Source: Lingula anatina (taxonomy: Eukaryota > Brachiopoda > Lingulata > Lingulida > Lingulidae). Taken from it: a DNA stretch of 64,000 nt. The position numbers were made by a program, and so were the translations under genes. Location: the NCBI RefSeq assembly GCF_001039355.2, contig NW_019773736.1:747073-811072 (forward strand), given 5' to 3'. Under the pieces are notes generated by a model. It was given only the letters and a program-made list of their open reading frames with translations, searched no databases and had not been told where the DNA came from. Positions 63,396 to 64,000 of this stretch are shown here, piece after piece. How positions within the stretch are numbered: position 1 is the stretch's first letter; each line of letters opens with the position of its first letter.

Positions 63396-64000
63396 GTAAG
63401 TAAGGGCAAATTAACACTACTTTTCTGGCGTGTTATTTACTGAATGTTGGCACTATAGAGGGTAGTAAGAGAAATGCTCATAATTCACATATCCAATTCT
63501 CTGGCCATAGCATTAAGCTGTGGTCGTAGTGAACGTATTCTGCAATAGATAGCTAGTAATGTAATTCTCGAGAAGCTGAGACCTGTTATGATTTAGAATG
63601 ACTGCTTTTTCATAATGTGTATGTAATATTTGTGTAACTTCAGTTCTTGGTATTAATTCATCTTTTTTTTATCTAGTCATATTTATAATGAATATGTTGT
63701 AAACTTTTGTCGAAGAATTCTCAGATCTGTGAGAAAAGATCCTCCTTTTTTTAAAACGAGAGCACTGTATTGAAATATTGCCGAATATGATCCAGCCTGA
63801 TGTAGACAAGTACTCTTCCAAATGACATTTAAACACTATTGTGTGTTCAGAACGTAATAGTAATACCACTGTGACCTCTGCTATTGTATAGTGTGATCTA
63901 CTGAAACAATCAGGAAACGATATCGATTGAAATTTTTACCACAAAGTGTTTCATACACTGTTCACCAAAATTATTATCAGTTCCTAACATGCTAACTTCA
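63396..64000 (+). other. Start of PRKAR1 intron 4
   Basis: Intron sequence to the window edge; nothing coding seen. Confidence 0.6.

Overview
This is a eukaryotic, AT-rich, intron-dense stretch of animal genome. It carries five clear animal genes with canonical GT-AG introns, plus mobile-element types (Ngaro/DIRS-like tyrosine-recombinase elements, env-bearing Ty3/gypsy elements, piggyBac, many MITEs) that are typical of marine invertebrates. I cannot name the species. Gene content and intron sizes (about 80 bp to 7.6 kb) fit an echinoderm, hemichordate, amphioxus or mollusc. No rRNA, tRNA or CRISPR array was recognised.

Layout. 1-3132: non-coding DNA with microsatellites and a C/G-rich tandem repeat. 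3133-6907 (+): ERCC1, nucleotide-excision-repair endonuclease partner, 10 exons, 397 codons. 9.3-21.0 kb: a mobile-element island in which every recognisable relic is on the minus strand: piggyBac transposase, a gag-like CCHC-type zinc protein, an SGNH hydrolase, a SAP-domain gene fragment, a tyrosine recombinase, and an env-bearing gypsy element whose integrase is interrupted by a 734-bp TA-flanked MITE. 23017-27339 (-): GNPTG, 9 exons, 305 codons. 28032-30521 (+): TSR3, 6 exons, 348 codons, head-to-head with GNPTG. 33290-33775 (-): orphan ORF. 35462-37543 (+): unrecognised two-exon gene. 41306-47794 (-): LENG8, 14 exons, 755 codons. 48085 to beyond the window end (+): PRKAR1, type I regulatory subunit of protein kinase A, head-to-head with LENG8.

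Main points of interest. (1) A 110-codon open exon starting Met-Gly inside PRKAR1 intron 1 ends in a phase-0 splice donor that fits exon 2. It could replace the dimerization/docking domain. (2) A 1.1-kb tandem duplication in PRKAR1 holds two identical copies of exon 3. Including both would break the frame, so they must be used alternatively, or one is an assembly artefact. (3) Two perfect cAMP-response elements lie in the 290-bp LENG8/PRKAR1 intergenic region, and a CLEAR-like E-box lies in the GNPTG/TSR3 promoter. (4) The island contains a tyrosine recombinase with two related hairpins just downstream, and a gag-like gene whose coding sequence is an array of GTTAC..GTAAC palindromes about 46 bp apart, next to a GTAACG-rich block. 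(5) A four-copy family of about 290-bp MITEs is scattered through the window.

Exon boundaries were placed by hand from splice signals, phase and family similarity. Every multi-exon model for a complete gene sums to a whole number of codons.
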